The notes below the pieces were generated by a model. That model ran no database searches. It was given only the letters and a program-made list of their open reading frames with translations, and was not told the DNA's origin. Both the position numbers and the translations under genes were made by a program. A stretch of DNA of 64,000 bases from Celoporthe dispersa (lineage: Eukaryota > Ascomycota > Sordariomycetes > Diaporthales > Cryphonectriaceae), in the NCBI GenBank assembly GCA_016584495.1, contig WAID01000003.1, positions 682,001 to 746,000 of the forward strand. Reading direction: 5' to 3'. The first letter of the stretch is position 1. Every line of letters starts with the position of its first letter. Positions 32,148-43,365 of this stretch are shown here, piece by piece.

Positions 32148-33678
32148 TTATGAGGGGGGCGGATCTTGAAACGCACCGTTCTCCTTTGCCTTCTGGAAGA
32201 TTTCATCCTGCTGCTCCTCGCGGATAAAGTTTCTGGCGTGGTCCTTCCAGTAGAACAGCAACTCTTCAGGATAGCGGTCCGCGATGCCGGTGTCCTCGCC
32301 ATCTTGGCGCCACTCGAGAAGCTCCCACCATTTACCCCTCTTGTAAACGAATTTGAGGCTGCGCTTGTCGGCCGACAGGACCGGGTTGGCTGCACGGTCG
32401 CGGTAATATAGAGCTTGGAGCGCCTCTATCGACCCATCCCCATTCTGTTTCATCCTGAGCTTGTACAGGCCAAACTGCCAGACAACCTGGAACCAGCTGA
32501 GCCGCCGGTCATCCTTTTCGTAGGCGATGGCTAGCTTTTCTGGGCTGATAGGGTCATTGAACGCATCGTAGTTTTCCTCCATGAAGCGGATCTCGCGCTG
32601 AGTGACCTCGTCGTCATCGAAGGGGGGTAAAACGTTGTTCAGGGGCACTGGGACGGCCCGGAGGCGGCGGGTCTCTTTGCCCACCCATGGTAGATAGGGA
32701 ATGGGCTTACTTTGTCGAGCAGCTGCTGAACTGGTGGAAGCACAACGGATTTTTGTGCTTTAGGAGCCAGTCTGAAGGGGGCGGCTAGTGTGATCTCAGC
32801 AAAGAGGCAACCATATAGATCATATAAAGAGAAGACATACCCATCCAAGTGCTGATTTCCTCGTCAGAGACCTCTGTTTGGGGCCGCAGGTGGATATTCG
32901 AGATCTCCTTCATGTCCACGTGGCCAGGCCTTCCTCCGGGAACAAACTCGCGGGGTTGAGGGAGGAGAGGACGGTACCACTTATTAGCCATCGCAAACCT
33001 GGAACCACTAGCAAGATTGCGAAAAAGAAGTGTAAGCTCAAACACATCCCTCGGGCCGCGTACCCCTGTGTGAGAGCAGTGGGCAGAAGAAGTGGCTGCT
33101 GCAGAAGAAGCTCCTCTTGCAGAGGAAGAAGCTCCTCTTGCAGAGGAAGAAGCTACTCTTGCGGAGGAAGAAGCTCCTCTTGCAGAAGAGGAAGCTCTTC
33201 TTATAGAAGCTGTTCTTCTTGTAGAAGCTGCTCTTCTTGACGAAGCTGCTCCTCTTGACGAAGAAGAAGCTCTTCTTGCAAAAGCCCCTCCTCTTGCAGA
33301 AGACGCTCCTCTTGACGAAGAAGTAGAAGCTCCCACATAAGAAGGAGAAACCCCTACATAAGAAGAACGGGCTTCTTCATATGCAGAAGGAGCTGCTACG
33401 TAAGAAGAAGGACCAAATACGTAGGAAGAAGGACCTCCTGGATAAGGAGGACCTCCTGCATAAGAAGGAACTGCTGGATAATAAAGATCTGCTGGAGAAG
33501 GAGGAGCCAGTGGATAAGTAGAAGAAGCTGATACATAAGTAGAACGACCTGATACATAAGTAGAAGGATCTGATACATTAGACGAGGAAGAAGCAGACTG
33601 GCAAGAGCGGAGGCACTGAGCGGTGAGTAAAGTAACTGCAGCACCCATACAAGTGTCGTCAAACACAAACGACGCCAT
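32148..33678 (-). CDS. Fungal protein of unknown function with Ser/Ala/Arg repeat N-terminus
   Basis: No named function. The model is complement(33678-32841, 32784-32711, 32672-32148). The first intron (GTATGT...CTAG, 56 bp) is in phase 1. The second break can be a 38-bp intron (GTAAGC...GAG), exactly in frame but shorter than fungal introns usually are, or a one-base loss in GGG near 32686. The C-terminal 175 residues look globular: REIRFMEENYDAFNDPISP, SWFQVVWQFGLYKLRM, KFVYKRGKWWELLEWRQDG and LLFYWKDHARNFIREEQQ. The upstream exon has KWYRPLLPQPREFVPGGR from an internal ATG at 32991, which may be the true start (249 aa). From 33678 the frame is open but almost wholly Ser/Ala/Arg and STYV/SSYV repeats. 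Confidence 0.52.
33085..33330. repeat. Imperfect 21-bp tandem repeats (GAAGAAGCTCCTCTTGCAGA type)
   Basis: Ten or so degenerate copies of a GAAGCTCCTCTTGCAGAGGAA-like unit with CTT/GAAG variants are present. The array codes Ala-Ser-Ser-Arg-type repeats on the minus strand and Glu/Ala/Leu repeats on the plus strand. A second degenerate array (GCATAAGAAG / TACATAAGTAG units) follows at about 33345-33560. Confidence 0.75.
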
Positions 33679-35203
33679 GTTGAGAACCAAACAGGTTGGG
33701 AGGGGAGAAGAAAAATTAAGCAGGGCAGATAGATTAATCAGGGCAGGAAAAGAAACAGGAGAAAAGAACCTTGAGACTTGTATAAAACAGTTCTACAGCC
33801 TGTATATGTAGGATACCCTCTCCTTTGTCACGATTTGTTATGGCGCTACGTGGGGGAGCCTGATCTCTGGTGGGGAGAACTTGTCCTACCCACCTTCAGC
33901 CTTCTGTCCTGTAATCACTTTCTGGATTGCAGGATTGCAGGATCCATAGTACAGCCGCCCGTCCTGATGATGACCTCACCCGCCCATCCCCTCCCTGTGG
34001 CCATATTTGCTTTTTCTCGCAGTGTTGTTCCAGTCATAAAAAGCTGTGGTGGAGGCACAACGTGCCGTTCTGCTCCGCATTTCTCAGACTCGTTCTGCAT
34101 ATTTTCGGTCAAGAGCATGTACGGGAATGGCAAACGATCAGCATCATAGTGCGACGGTATGTATGTCCAGAGAATGTGTTTTTCTCCTCACATTAACGAA
34201 CCCTTGTTTCTTTCTAGCGTGGACTTCTTTTTCTCCCTGTACTGTCCTTTTTCTCCCAAGTCAGCAGCAAGTACCCGTACGTCACATTTCAGCAGACAGC
34301 AGATGTTCTTCTCATCCCAGGATCCACCAAGTACCGGTATGTTCCGCCCGAGAGCACGAAACAGCCGACGGGGTCCACCACGTCTACCATAGCGTGCATA
34401 CTATGGCACGCCTCATTATTTTTCATCTATTAGGACAACACACACAGGACAAGGGCTAGGAATGTTACCTCCAGACGAGATTAGTGTGATGGCTATGTGT
34501 CGAAATCTCGTCATTAAGCTTTGAGAGGTGGTGGGGGTGAGGGAGAGAGAGAAATAAGCCCTAAGCTGTGAAGTACAGCTACCTGCTGGCCTTTTCCCCG
34601 CCCCCCCCCCAGTACTCTCTTGCCTCCCGCCTCCCGGGATCTAGACTTAGCTGCCCCGCCGCTCTCCATACTCCACTCGTCGGAAACTGAACCGGGCTCT
34701 GGATGGAGGTTCCAGAATCATCATGGCGCCAGGGGTATTTTACTGCTTGTCATGCTGAGAACCTGGTTAGTCCATGTTGCCACTAATACACATTGGGTAG
34801 TAACTAGAGATTAAATGTTCATGACTCGATAATTCATACATTTCCGGGGGAGAGAGAGGAGGGGGGGAGGGGGGTGTGTATGTTGGTGGTTGCTGTTGTA
34901 TTATTGTCTGTGGAAGCATTTCCTGGCCCCCAAAAAAGAAAGGAAAGATGGATTTCTTTTTGTCGAAAAATATCACATGTTCACAATCACTGTTTTTTGG
35001 TGAATATAATAATATGTATGCCCATCATTTCAACCGGTGAAATAAAAAAAATTTAAAAAAAAACCACCTCGAAACTAAATATGTAGTTACTTCTGGAAAT
35101 AGGATAGTCGTGTTGCACAGGTCTGAGCCCATGACAGCAGATGATGGCAAAAATGCAATCTATCTCAGGTCGGCCGCCCACAATTCCTCGTAATTGCCCG
35201 CTC
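33679..35203. other. Intergenic, no gene seen
   Basis: It contains a G-rich run (34852-34875), an A-rich block (35040-35065) and only short overlapping frames. Confidence 0.5.
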
Positions 35204-35756
35204 TCAGCCGTCGTGGGTGCACGCCTCGCAGCAGAGGTGCTCACACGGCACCTGGACATCTCCGAAGATCATGATGCTGCTGCACCTCCCCTCCTTATTT
35301 CCGCCCTTGCCACACCAGCAGCAGCTCCAGTCTCGTTCTAGCGTCTCGAAGGGACAGTTGGGGAGGCTGCAGGCCGGCTGGAGAGGTGAGATGGCCGCAG
35401 CCAGCGGGTCGTCCTGGAGGCTGGGAGGGACAGGGTACCAGTCCACGTTCATCGTGAGCTTCGAGCAGGGCTTCAGGCGTATCTGTCCTGGCTTTGTCTG
35501 GTGGTTGGTTAATATTAGATGATTTGATCTTGGTGGCAGCTGGTGTCCTGCGGCGCCCTCTCTCTCTCTCTCTTTTCCAAGGTGGCCTTACCTTTGTGTC
35601 TGAAGAGGATCTTTTCTTGGTAATACCGCTCGTGCTAGAAGGTCGAGCCGATTTCCGGTGGTTGGGCCTGCTCACCACCCTGTGGGCTTTGGCGCAGTTG
35701 TACATGACCTTCAGGACATGTTCGCACCGCAGCCTCCAGATGATTTGGTGACACAT
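35204..35756 (-). CDS. Small Cys-rich fungal protein, MC-start family
   Basis: Two exons, complement(35592-35756) and (35204-35497), encode 152 aa. The intron uses AAG|GTAAGG and CCAG and is in phase 0. The protein starts MCHQIIWRLRCEHVLKVMYN, the MC-x8-C-x-H signature of a small fungal zinc-ribbon-like family that I recognise only as recurrent hypothetical proteins. A basic Ser-rich linker follows, then MNVDWYPVPPSLQDDP and a Cys cluster: CSLPNCPF, DWSCCWCGKGG, GRCSSIM and PCEHLCCEACTHDG (final). Paired Cys/His spacing suggests metal binding. There is no signal peptide. Two relatives, sharing only the start signature, occur at 38971-39320 and 59962-60195. Confidence 0.68.
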
Positions 35757-38700
35757 GATCCCGTAGTCCTCCAGTCCTCCGGGGGAGTGTTGCACGACAG
35801 GGTTACGTGTCTGGCCTCCCGTATATGCAATGATGCCCGGCGAAAGAGTGTGTGGTCCTGTGCTTCCACACCACGAAATCCTGGTCGAGAGCCCGATTTT
35901 TCCTTCCAATAGCTGGTGTGAGATCTCCAGAAACGAGGCGGTAATTACAGATCGACTTTTTCCTGGCTGCACCGACAGGATCAGGTGGTGTCGTGTGTAT
36001 GCAATGATACCATACCAGTAGTATGTCCGGTCACACGTAATCTGCAGGGAGCGATATACTTCAAAAGCAGGTGAGAACTTTAAAAAAAAATGGTGATGCG
36101 ACACGATTACCGAAAGTCTTCGCGGGATTTCGTATGAATCAAGAGTGAGATAGATGTCCTAGGGAATTTGTGTGAGAGAGAGAGAGAGGGAAAAGACAGA
36201 GAGAAAAAAAGTGAAGCGGTCATAATAGTTCATAAACAGACTGCCCTTTCTAGTCCAATTTAATACCTTTGGAAAATTGCGAGGGAGGCGTAAGGTGATC
36301 ATGTCACATCACATCAGATCCAGCAAGGCTCTGGGCCTCACTGCTTCTTGCTCTGAATCCAGACCAGAGCGAGGCCCAATACGACAAGTGATGAGGTATA
36401 GTGGAGGTGGGCTGCCCGAAGTGTCTAGCATTTCTTTTGCTGTTGGCGACGGTGAACTTGGCGGCCGCCCCGGTCAGGGCCTGGTGTTGATGGTGGTTAG
36501 TGGGTGCGGGCTGCTCAGCCGGCTGGCTGCCGCTACGAGACGTTCATTTTCTCTCCCTCTCCCTCTCTCTCTCTCTCTCACCAGGTTGGAACTAGGCAGA
36601 TCCAGGGAAGCCGTGGCCGCCAAGCACTTCTTAGAGTCTCTTTTCCACTATGGTAAGACAATCGGCATATTTTCGGTCGATAACATGGTCTCACATGTTG
36701 TTCATTGTGTTTTAGAGGGTGATATCACTAGAGAAAAAAAAAAAGTGATATGTGACAGAACAAGCCAGATCTGCTGCTATTACGCATGTCCAGGTGACGA
36801 GCGGCAGTGAGGTTTCGGACGTGGACAGGGAGAAGGGGGGTTCTGAGAGGGAGAGAGGGAGGGGGCCGGAGAGGACCAGCTATCGCTCTATGGACAGGGA
36901 AGAGGTAGAGGGCGGCAGGGCAAGGCAGAAAGTGCTGGAATGCTGGGCTAATGGTGGCCAAGGACATGCAGAGAGAAACAGAACCAATAATACGCCCCCA
37001 CACCCCCCCTCCGTACGCCGTTTCTGATAAGAAGAGAGCGGAAACTGTAGGCGGAAATGAAGGACGCAGCCTGCTCATGAGCTGATCACGGCCCAAGCAC
37101 AAGCGAGAGAAGTAAGGAGAAAGGAAAAGAAAAAAAAACAATAATCATGTCAGCTGCGATCAAGAGCGGCAAGCATAGGCAGAAGAAAGGCGAGACACTC
37201 GGCTAAGCGCATGTAGAGGACGGGACGGGTTTTCTGGTTGAGAGGCGCGCCAAGTGTAATTGTTATATTGGGCCAAGGCACATGTAGTGAGCAGAAGGAA
37301 CTCTGATAGGCCCGGGGAGGGGGGAGCAGTAAAGTGTGCGGCCAGAAAAGGCGGCCATGCTTTCGTGGCGCTGGCAACATGGGCCAAAGCACAGGCAGGA
37401 GTGTCAAGGAGACTGGAAAAAGCAATTCCTGAGGCCACTGATCAGCAGAAAGGGGGGGGGGTTCCCTGCTAGGGCTGACAGGTTCTCAGAATCACACGGG
37501 CGGAGAAAATGGTAGTACTAAGTAGGCCTTTTGGGAAAATGTACCTTGCGGGACTGTGAGCGAGAGATCTCAGAGGGAGGTAGGGTGGGGGGAGAGACAC
37601 CCACACCGAGAATGTGAAAGAGAGGTGACGGTTACGGGACATAGATCTCGGGTGGTCTTAGCTTTCGATCTCGAAAGGTGGTGTGGGACTGATCAAGCAT
37701 GGACGATCAGGCAGAATGACAGCAGATCCAAGTCGGACTGACCGATCCTGCAGAGAGAAGAAGAACACACCAAGAGAGAGAGAGGGGGGGGGACGCCCCC
37801 AGGAGAGAGAGCCCCGGAAAAGAGAAGAGGGCCCACAAGAAATTCGTCCAGGCCAATCTGGCTCACTGCTGCGCCCTGAGCAACAACAACAACACCACCA
37901 CCGTTTCAATGTTGCTTTTTCTCCTGCCGAGATCGGCAACCCGTGCCGCACAGCACAGCAGCGCTGCACAAGGGACATGAGTGAGTCGTCTCGCCTGTCT
38001 CTCCTGTGATCACCCCTCTCTATTTTTCCGTTGTGCTCCCCGAGAGCCAACCCTTGCAGCTCGTAATCACAGGCGAGGAAAAAGCAACTTCAAAATTGCA
38101 ACCCTCGCCCCCCTTGGCGCCTGGCCGACAATTTCCAGCTCAAACACACCCCCGGTGGATCCCTGTTCTCTAAACGCTGAGGGACCAGCGAATACCAGTG
38201 GATGCCATGGAGAGTCCATCCATCAGACCGTTTTTTTCCTCCTCCTCCTCCTCCCTACCATCTCCCCCCTGCTTTGCTAGCCCGCAATCATGCAGTGCCC
38301 GGACAAGCTCCGATCCAACCCCGTGGCCTGGATATACGGGACGGAAGCAAGCCACGATGCATGGTGCGAAATAGCCATCCCATTCCAGAGAAGCAGCAGC
38401 AGCAAAAAGAAAGATAGAGAGAGAGAAAAAAAAAGAAAAAGAAAAGAAGGAAGAAAAGAAAGAAAGTATGGGTGAGTCACCCACTAGCTGGCTAGTTCCC
38501 TCGTGCGTGGAGTACAGGTACGCCAGGTACTTGCGCGAGCGCAGCATGATACGGGATGGAACCTGGGCGTAGAGGACTGGAGGAAGACACACACACACAC
38601 AGGGAGAGCGAGCGAGAGAAAGCTGCGAACGGCACAGAATGTGAGTGCGGGATGGATGCATCTGCGTGGTCTGGAATCATCTACTGGATTATGATTACAC

Positions 38701-38788
38701 CGACAACAACGACATGAACTGAGTCCCTTTGACTCCCACCCTCTTTTCGTCGCCCTTCCCTCTCTTCCTCCTCCCTCTCTTTCTCCAT

Positions 38789-38825
<37 letters not shown>

Positions 38826-38970
38826 GCTGACGAGAGATCGCCAGTATTACTCCGCTTCCAATATTCATCAGCCTCACGGAGGACGAGTATACCGAAAGAC
38901 TTCGGCAGCACACACTTCCGGAGAGATCTGCAAGCCACACATCTTTCCAGAAGATAAAATCCCTCGCACA
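35757..38970. other. Intergenic, about 3.2 kb, repeats only
   Basis: GA-rich blocks occur at 36175-36215, 36550-36580, 37770-37800 and 38410-38465. A pure CT run of about 34 bp lies at 38789-38823, close upstream of the small gene at 38971. Several open frames exist but none has coding composition or splice support. Confidence 0.45.
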
Positions 38971-39320
38971 ATGTGCCACTACAACGAGGTGCGTACACGA
39001 TCCCGCGGACGAGAGATCGTACCGTAGCCGACCATTGCATCATCACAGATCCGGTACGGCTGCGGCCACCACCTTCACCAGGCGGCCTTCTGGTGCTGTC
39101 TCTACATCCGGAGGGGAGCATGCGCTGAGAGAAGGATCATCCACTACCAGAACGTCAGCTGGCTGTTATGCAGTATGTAATACCTGGATCAGCACAATCT
39201 TATCGCCGGAAAGATTCCGCATATTCACAAAGAGGCATCGCAGGCCGCTGCCGCCCCTCGAGGCAGGACGTGGCGTGGGAGCACATGATCCGCCGGCCTG
39301 CCTCTGGCCCCAGGGCTTGA
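38971..39320 (+). CDS. Tiny Cys-rich fungal protein with MC...CGH signature
   Basis: Three exons, 38971-38988, 39049-39172 and 39244-39320, encode 72 aa. The first intron (GTGCGT...CACAG) separates a six-codon exon, MCHYNE, from IRYGCGHHLHQAAFWCC, the hallmark CGH segment of the family. The second intron (GTATGT...CGCAG) is in phase 1 and joins WLLC to SRCRPSRQDVAWEHM, which completes a C-x2-C pair. Without that splice the frame stops at 39180 after 49 aa. Cys/His pairs suggest a zinc ribbon. No role is known. It stands alone between the CT run and a DUF7924 relic. Confidence 0.6.
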
Positions 39321-39628
39321 TGATAAGCAGGCAGGCCTACGCATTTAGCATTGAATTTGAATGGAATTGGATCTTCACCCTGTCAGACACTGCGCAGTAG
39401 TAGGAAAAGAGCACTCCCATCCCCCGGGGCTATTCACTCCCTGATATTCGAGTGCTCTCGTTCAAGCGTGATCTCCCGTGATCTTCCTCTCCTCCTCCCA
39501 CTGAAAGGAAATACCCCGGTCATGCAAGTCCTGTAAAATTTCATAGCTCGACATATCAAGAGATTCTACTCCAGGTGGCTACTCGCTGGCAATTTCTCCA
39601 GAAGTAATACCATGATCATTAACACACC

Positions 39629-39862
39629 TCAGAAGAGTCGATTCAGTATATATCGAGTAGCAGAGCAATGGGAAATTGAGAAGTTCCAGCCTTCATTCAC
39701 GCTCTCCGTCAGGATAGCAATGTTCTTGTTATGTAGCGCAGACATTTCCGCCGAGGGGACGATGAGCCCAGATATGTCTTGGATAACCCTCGCCTCGTTC
39801 CTGCTCTGCAGGTTGCTGCAAGCCTTCTCCAAGACAGAATCTTCAAAGATAGTTCCCCTCGG
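39629..39862 (-). pseudogene. Fragment of a DUF7924-type gene
   Basis: This short stretch matches the middle of the DUF7924-type protein at 16091-17862: SRNEARVIQDISGLIVPSAE corresponds to DRNEARVLRDITPLLVPSAE, and ESVNEGWNFS to ENINEGWNNS. Its leading part (TIFEDSVLEKAC) matches SLFRHDLFASTC. The fragment has no start, no nuclease core and no continuation on either side, so it is a relic. Confidence 0.75.
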
Positions 39863-40020
39863 ACTTGGCTGGGGACCACGAAGCAGCCCCCGACAAGCCT
39901 GCTTGCTTTCCTCCGTGACCCCTAGCTAGTGTGGATGCACTTGCTGGGCTCGGTGGAATATGAGATTCTGGTGACTACCTCAAGTCAGTATAAAGGATTA
40001 AAATCTGACCCCCTCCACAA

Positions 40021-40049
40021 CCACACACACACACACACACACACACACA
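40021..40049. repeat. (CA)n microsatellite
   Basis: About 14 CA units on the plus strand, in the 3' flank of the coiled-coil gene. Confidence 0.9.
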
Positions 40050-40116
40050 TAATCACTGGGGTGCTAATTGTTGATAGGGAGGGAAGGGCAGCACGAAGAA
40101 AATGAAGTAGCTGACA

Positions 40117-40503
40117 TTAACCCCACGTCTCGCTCGATCCCAGTGCCATCTCAAGTAGTTCCAGGCGTCTGATCATCTCTGAAGAGGCTGTAGCAATCTT
40201 CTCACGCGTTTCTTGGCGCAAGTCGTCCAGATCCTTGTCTGCGGCGCTCAAGTCGTCCCACTTAGCTTGACGAAGATTTTGTAGGCGCTTGATCTCTTCC
40301 TCGATGTCGCGATGCTCGTCCCGTAGCTTGTCCGCTGCGGCCTTGAGCTCTGCTGTCTTCGTATGGGCGCCCTCGCTGGAGGTATGCTCAGCAGACGGGC
40401 TCGATCTGGTTTCGGGTACATGATCGTGTGTATCTTTGACTGCTCGCTTTCCGCCTCCGCCTTGGACAGATGCAGGCGGACCTGGTGGCGATGCGTGATC
40501 CAT
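40117..40503 (-). CDS. Small coiled-coil protein of unknown function
   Basis: This is an intact single-exon frame of 128 aa from the ATG at 40503. A Gly/Pro/Ser-rich N-terminal third is followed by an uninterrupted heptad pattern (AELKAAADKLRDEHRDIEEE, IKRLQNLRQAKWDDLSAADK, LRQETREKIATASSEM) from residue about 50 to the end. Nothing else identifies it. It resembles the small helical proteins often found in accessory fungal DNA. Translation of the opposite strand and of the other frames is poorer in composition. Confidence 0.55.
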   Translation of the reverse strand: MDHASPPGPPASVQGGGGKRAVKDTHDHVPETRSSPSAEHTSSEGAHTKTAELKAAADKLRDEHRDIEEEIKRLQNLRQAKWDDLSAADKDLDDLRQETREKIATASSEMIRRLELLEMALGSSETWG

Positions 40504-42030
40504 CTTCTGACCCGGGCCTCTGCCGGTCGAAGCGGCTCGTTGTTCACCTTATTCCTGGTCAGCTGTACCCTCTCTCGGCGCTTATTCACAAGACAGACCT
40601 TGTTCTTCCGGCGAGTTGCACCCCTCCTGGGCGGCTGACTGGGCTCGCGCTCCGGGCATGACGGCAAGAAGAGAAGTTGAAGGAAAGATGATGATGTGTT
40701 CGTGTGGCCGCAGTGCGTTGGGAAGGGATCAAGCCGTACGCTGTGATGCATTGCAGCGAGCTAATAAATACCTACGGTGCGGGGAAGTGTTCGCTCAGCT
40801 GACCTCGGAAGACCAACCCCTTCGCACAGCGGGTGGCGGGACAGCAACGCCCCGACATGGCGCTACTTATTACCTAGCGACGGCTCCTCGTATTATTTCC
40901 TCCCCTCTTCATCTATGTCCTACTCACGCTATATTTTCCCGAAGACGCTTGCACTCCTTCATGTTCGTTTCTGTTTCAGAGTCTTCGTGCGTGGCACTCT
41001 CCCTTCATCTCTAGCATGGTAGCTACAGACTCGTTCCCTCTTTCATCCTGCAGAACCAACCCCCCTCCCCTCCCCCTCCAAAAAAAAAAAAAAAAAAAGG
41101 ACAAGACCTGGTAATGGCTGGATTGCAATTAGTTTATTCTCTGCAGAGCGAGTCTGTAGAAGGCCTCTTACATTGTATCATCACGTGCTGTCCAGGAGAT
41201 CTGTAGGGTGACTCATGAACGCGATTCTACGGTCCCATCCCATCATGTCCGGCCAGTAGGGCGGCCCCGGCCTGGACGTGCCAGTACACCTCGAGACGCT
41301 TCTTACGATCCATCGTAGCAGCCCTGTAGCAAATGGGTCTGTCTGGTCCTTGCTCTCCTAGCCTCGCCGGCTTATTCTTCCGGCTCGGGGCGTTCGGGCT
41401 GTCCAGGTCGAGAGGGCTAGCGCGACAGCTGCGCCCTCTCAAGGTCTACAATCATAGGGGCACCCATTGTATGGAATGCTGCAGGGCTCGGCGTCGTCGT
41501 GGTAAATCTGCAGCTGGTGTCTTGGCGAATGCACCTGGTCATGCCAGAGCTGCGGAGGCGGCGGTATAGGCAGGGCTTGAAGGGTGAGCGCGAATTGTGC
41601 TAGGGCCCGTATCTCGCCAGCCAGCAGCTGGTTAGCTTTTGGATAGCCTCAGCCGGGTTAGCCGTCTTTCCTTCTCTCTCTTCAGTGGCTCATATCCATC
41701 CCAGCTGAGGTCACGCAATACGCAGACGTTTCCGATAAAGCGTGGCGACTCAGGAGGCCAATGACCGAGACGCGGTCTCCTTCTCTGTCTTCAAGGCAAC
41801 ACGGTCTTCACCGGCGCAGGATTCCATTGCCACTATGTTACCTAAGCCCCCTCATCCGGTACCTAACGATCTGCACAGAGGCACCGGCCGACGGCTGCCC
41901 ATGCCCCGCCCTCCTGACCCATAGGATGCCTCCTCCGGGATGTCTCGGTCGAGATGTACACGAGAGGGGGGCCATCAGCTCGAGCTGCAGGCCCCCGCTG
42001 GCATCTCCGTTCTGGGATGTATCGCTCCCC
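40504..42030. other. Intergenic, no gene supported
   Basis: An A18 run is at about 41081-41098. The frame at complement(41227-41442) with RKKRLEVYWHVQAGAALLAG is protein-like over a short stretch only. Confidence 0.4.
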
Positions 42031-43365
42031 TTACCCCTTGCTCGTCCCACTCGAAGTCGGCCTGCGTCTCTTCCTGCTGTTGCTGGTCGCCGGGATGCCG
42101 GAAGGCGGGGGTCGAGACTCTGCTGCCTCGGAGGCCTCCTTTCTGCACTGTTCCAGGAGAGTATTCAGGGCAGACCGGATCTGGTTAAATCTCGCCCTTT
42201 CCCCAATCGATGATGTTGAGAACATATTTGCGGAATGCCAAATAATGCTCGGGGTCCTGGAGCAAGAAGCTAGCAATCTTCTGCATATAGCAGTTCTGGT
42301 CGCTGTGCTTCCATGAGATGTAAATCCGGGCTTCTGTACCGCTCATGGCAATGCTGAACGTAGCACTGTTGATTGGTTGGACTATGTCATCTTTGCAATG
42401 CGCCTGCTGCTAGTTGAGGCATTCTACCATGTTGACACAGGAGGCAGCACCCCCAAGGCACTGGTTGGTTGCCACCAGCAGGCTCCCTCCCCCAGATAGA
42501 CTGTCTCCCATGAACTCAGCAATGAGGAATGGATAGAGCAGGCATTTCAAGTTGGCTGTCATTGCAGCCCCCGCGGAGTTCAGCCCTGCCTGCTGCGCGG
42601 AAAAGGCATGCCAGTTGTATCCGTAGAGCATGTCCGGCACGGGCCTGCTGACCCTGAGCTTAGGTTCGGAATTGAGAATGGTATGCCTGGGCATAGCTTG
42701 TCTCCCGACGCGCGTGAGACTCTCTATCGGATTTGGGTCAGGGTAAATCTTGTTGCAGAAATACCTTTCCACTTGAGGCTCCCCAGCACCCCTCTCAAGC
42801 GCCTGCAGCTCAGCATCCTCCCGCACGTCCTGGGCTGAAGAGCCAGGAGAATCACGGGCCCTATCCATATAACTGACCAGCTGTGCGATCGGTTCTGGAA
42901 ACTACTCCCAGTTATCGCGCAAGTAGATGTTGTTCGCAGCCAGATTTCTCACCTAGTAACACGGATCCTCGACTAGGCTTCTCCCAGACAGTCGTAGGGA
43001 GTTCAGGGTGACCCTGGCTGCCTCCAACGGAGCCAGCGACGCGCTCTCTGTCTCTGATTGTAACTGAGGTCCGGTTGACACAGGCGTTGGTGGCATCGCG
43101 ACCCCATCCGCATCCAGTATGCGCTCCATCTGGGCTACCGATCTTGCGAGTTGTCTCGGGGCAGGTCCGCCGACGAGGTGGCGCAGGCAGCTGTCCGACC
43201 GGCAGTGTATATTTCTATCGCTAGACCCGACTGATTCGAGCCATTCGGAAATAAAGCTGTCCACTGAGCTCGGGTGGGGATCTCGCTGGGAGGGCTCGAC
43301 GAATCTCCCGAGAAAGGCGGCGGCGTGTGCAGGCTTGGGCGCTGGGTATCGAAGAATCGGCGTCT
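42031..43365 (-). pseudogene. PD-(D/E)XK-like fungal nuclease-fold gene with three TAG stops and one frameshift
   Basis: The frame reads leftward from about 43365 (LRYPAPKPAHAAAFLGRFVE, the family N-terminus) through FISEWLESV, CRSDSCLRH, LDADGVAMPPTP, SLVEDPCY, NLAANNIYLRD, VERYFCNKIYPDPNP, VPDMLYGYNWHAF, LLYPFLIAEFMGD, SLLVATNQCLGGAASCVN, SGTEARIYISWKH and FRKYVLNIIDWGKG to FNQIRSALNTLLEQCRKEA. I know this as a widespread fungal hypothetical family in which a PD upstream and E-F-K in VVEFKADG suggest a nuclease fold. Here the K is replaced (EFM). TAG stops at 42953-42955, 42902-42904 and 42410-42412 stand where relatives have Arg or Gln. A one-base loss in CCC 42195-42197 breaks the last part. 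With three nonsense codons and a lost core residue, it is a pseudogene. Confidence 0.75.

Noticed and set aside
33092..33340. Plus-strand Glu/Ala/Leu repeat protein
   Set aside because: It is the complement of the Ser/Ala/Arg repeat. It has no extension beyond the repeat, whereas the minus frame leads into a globular region.
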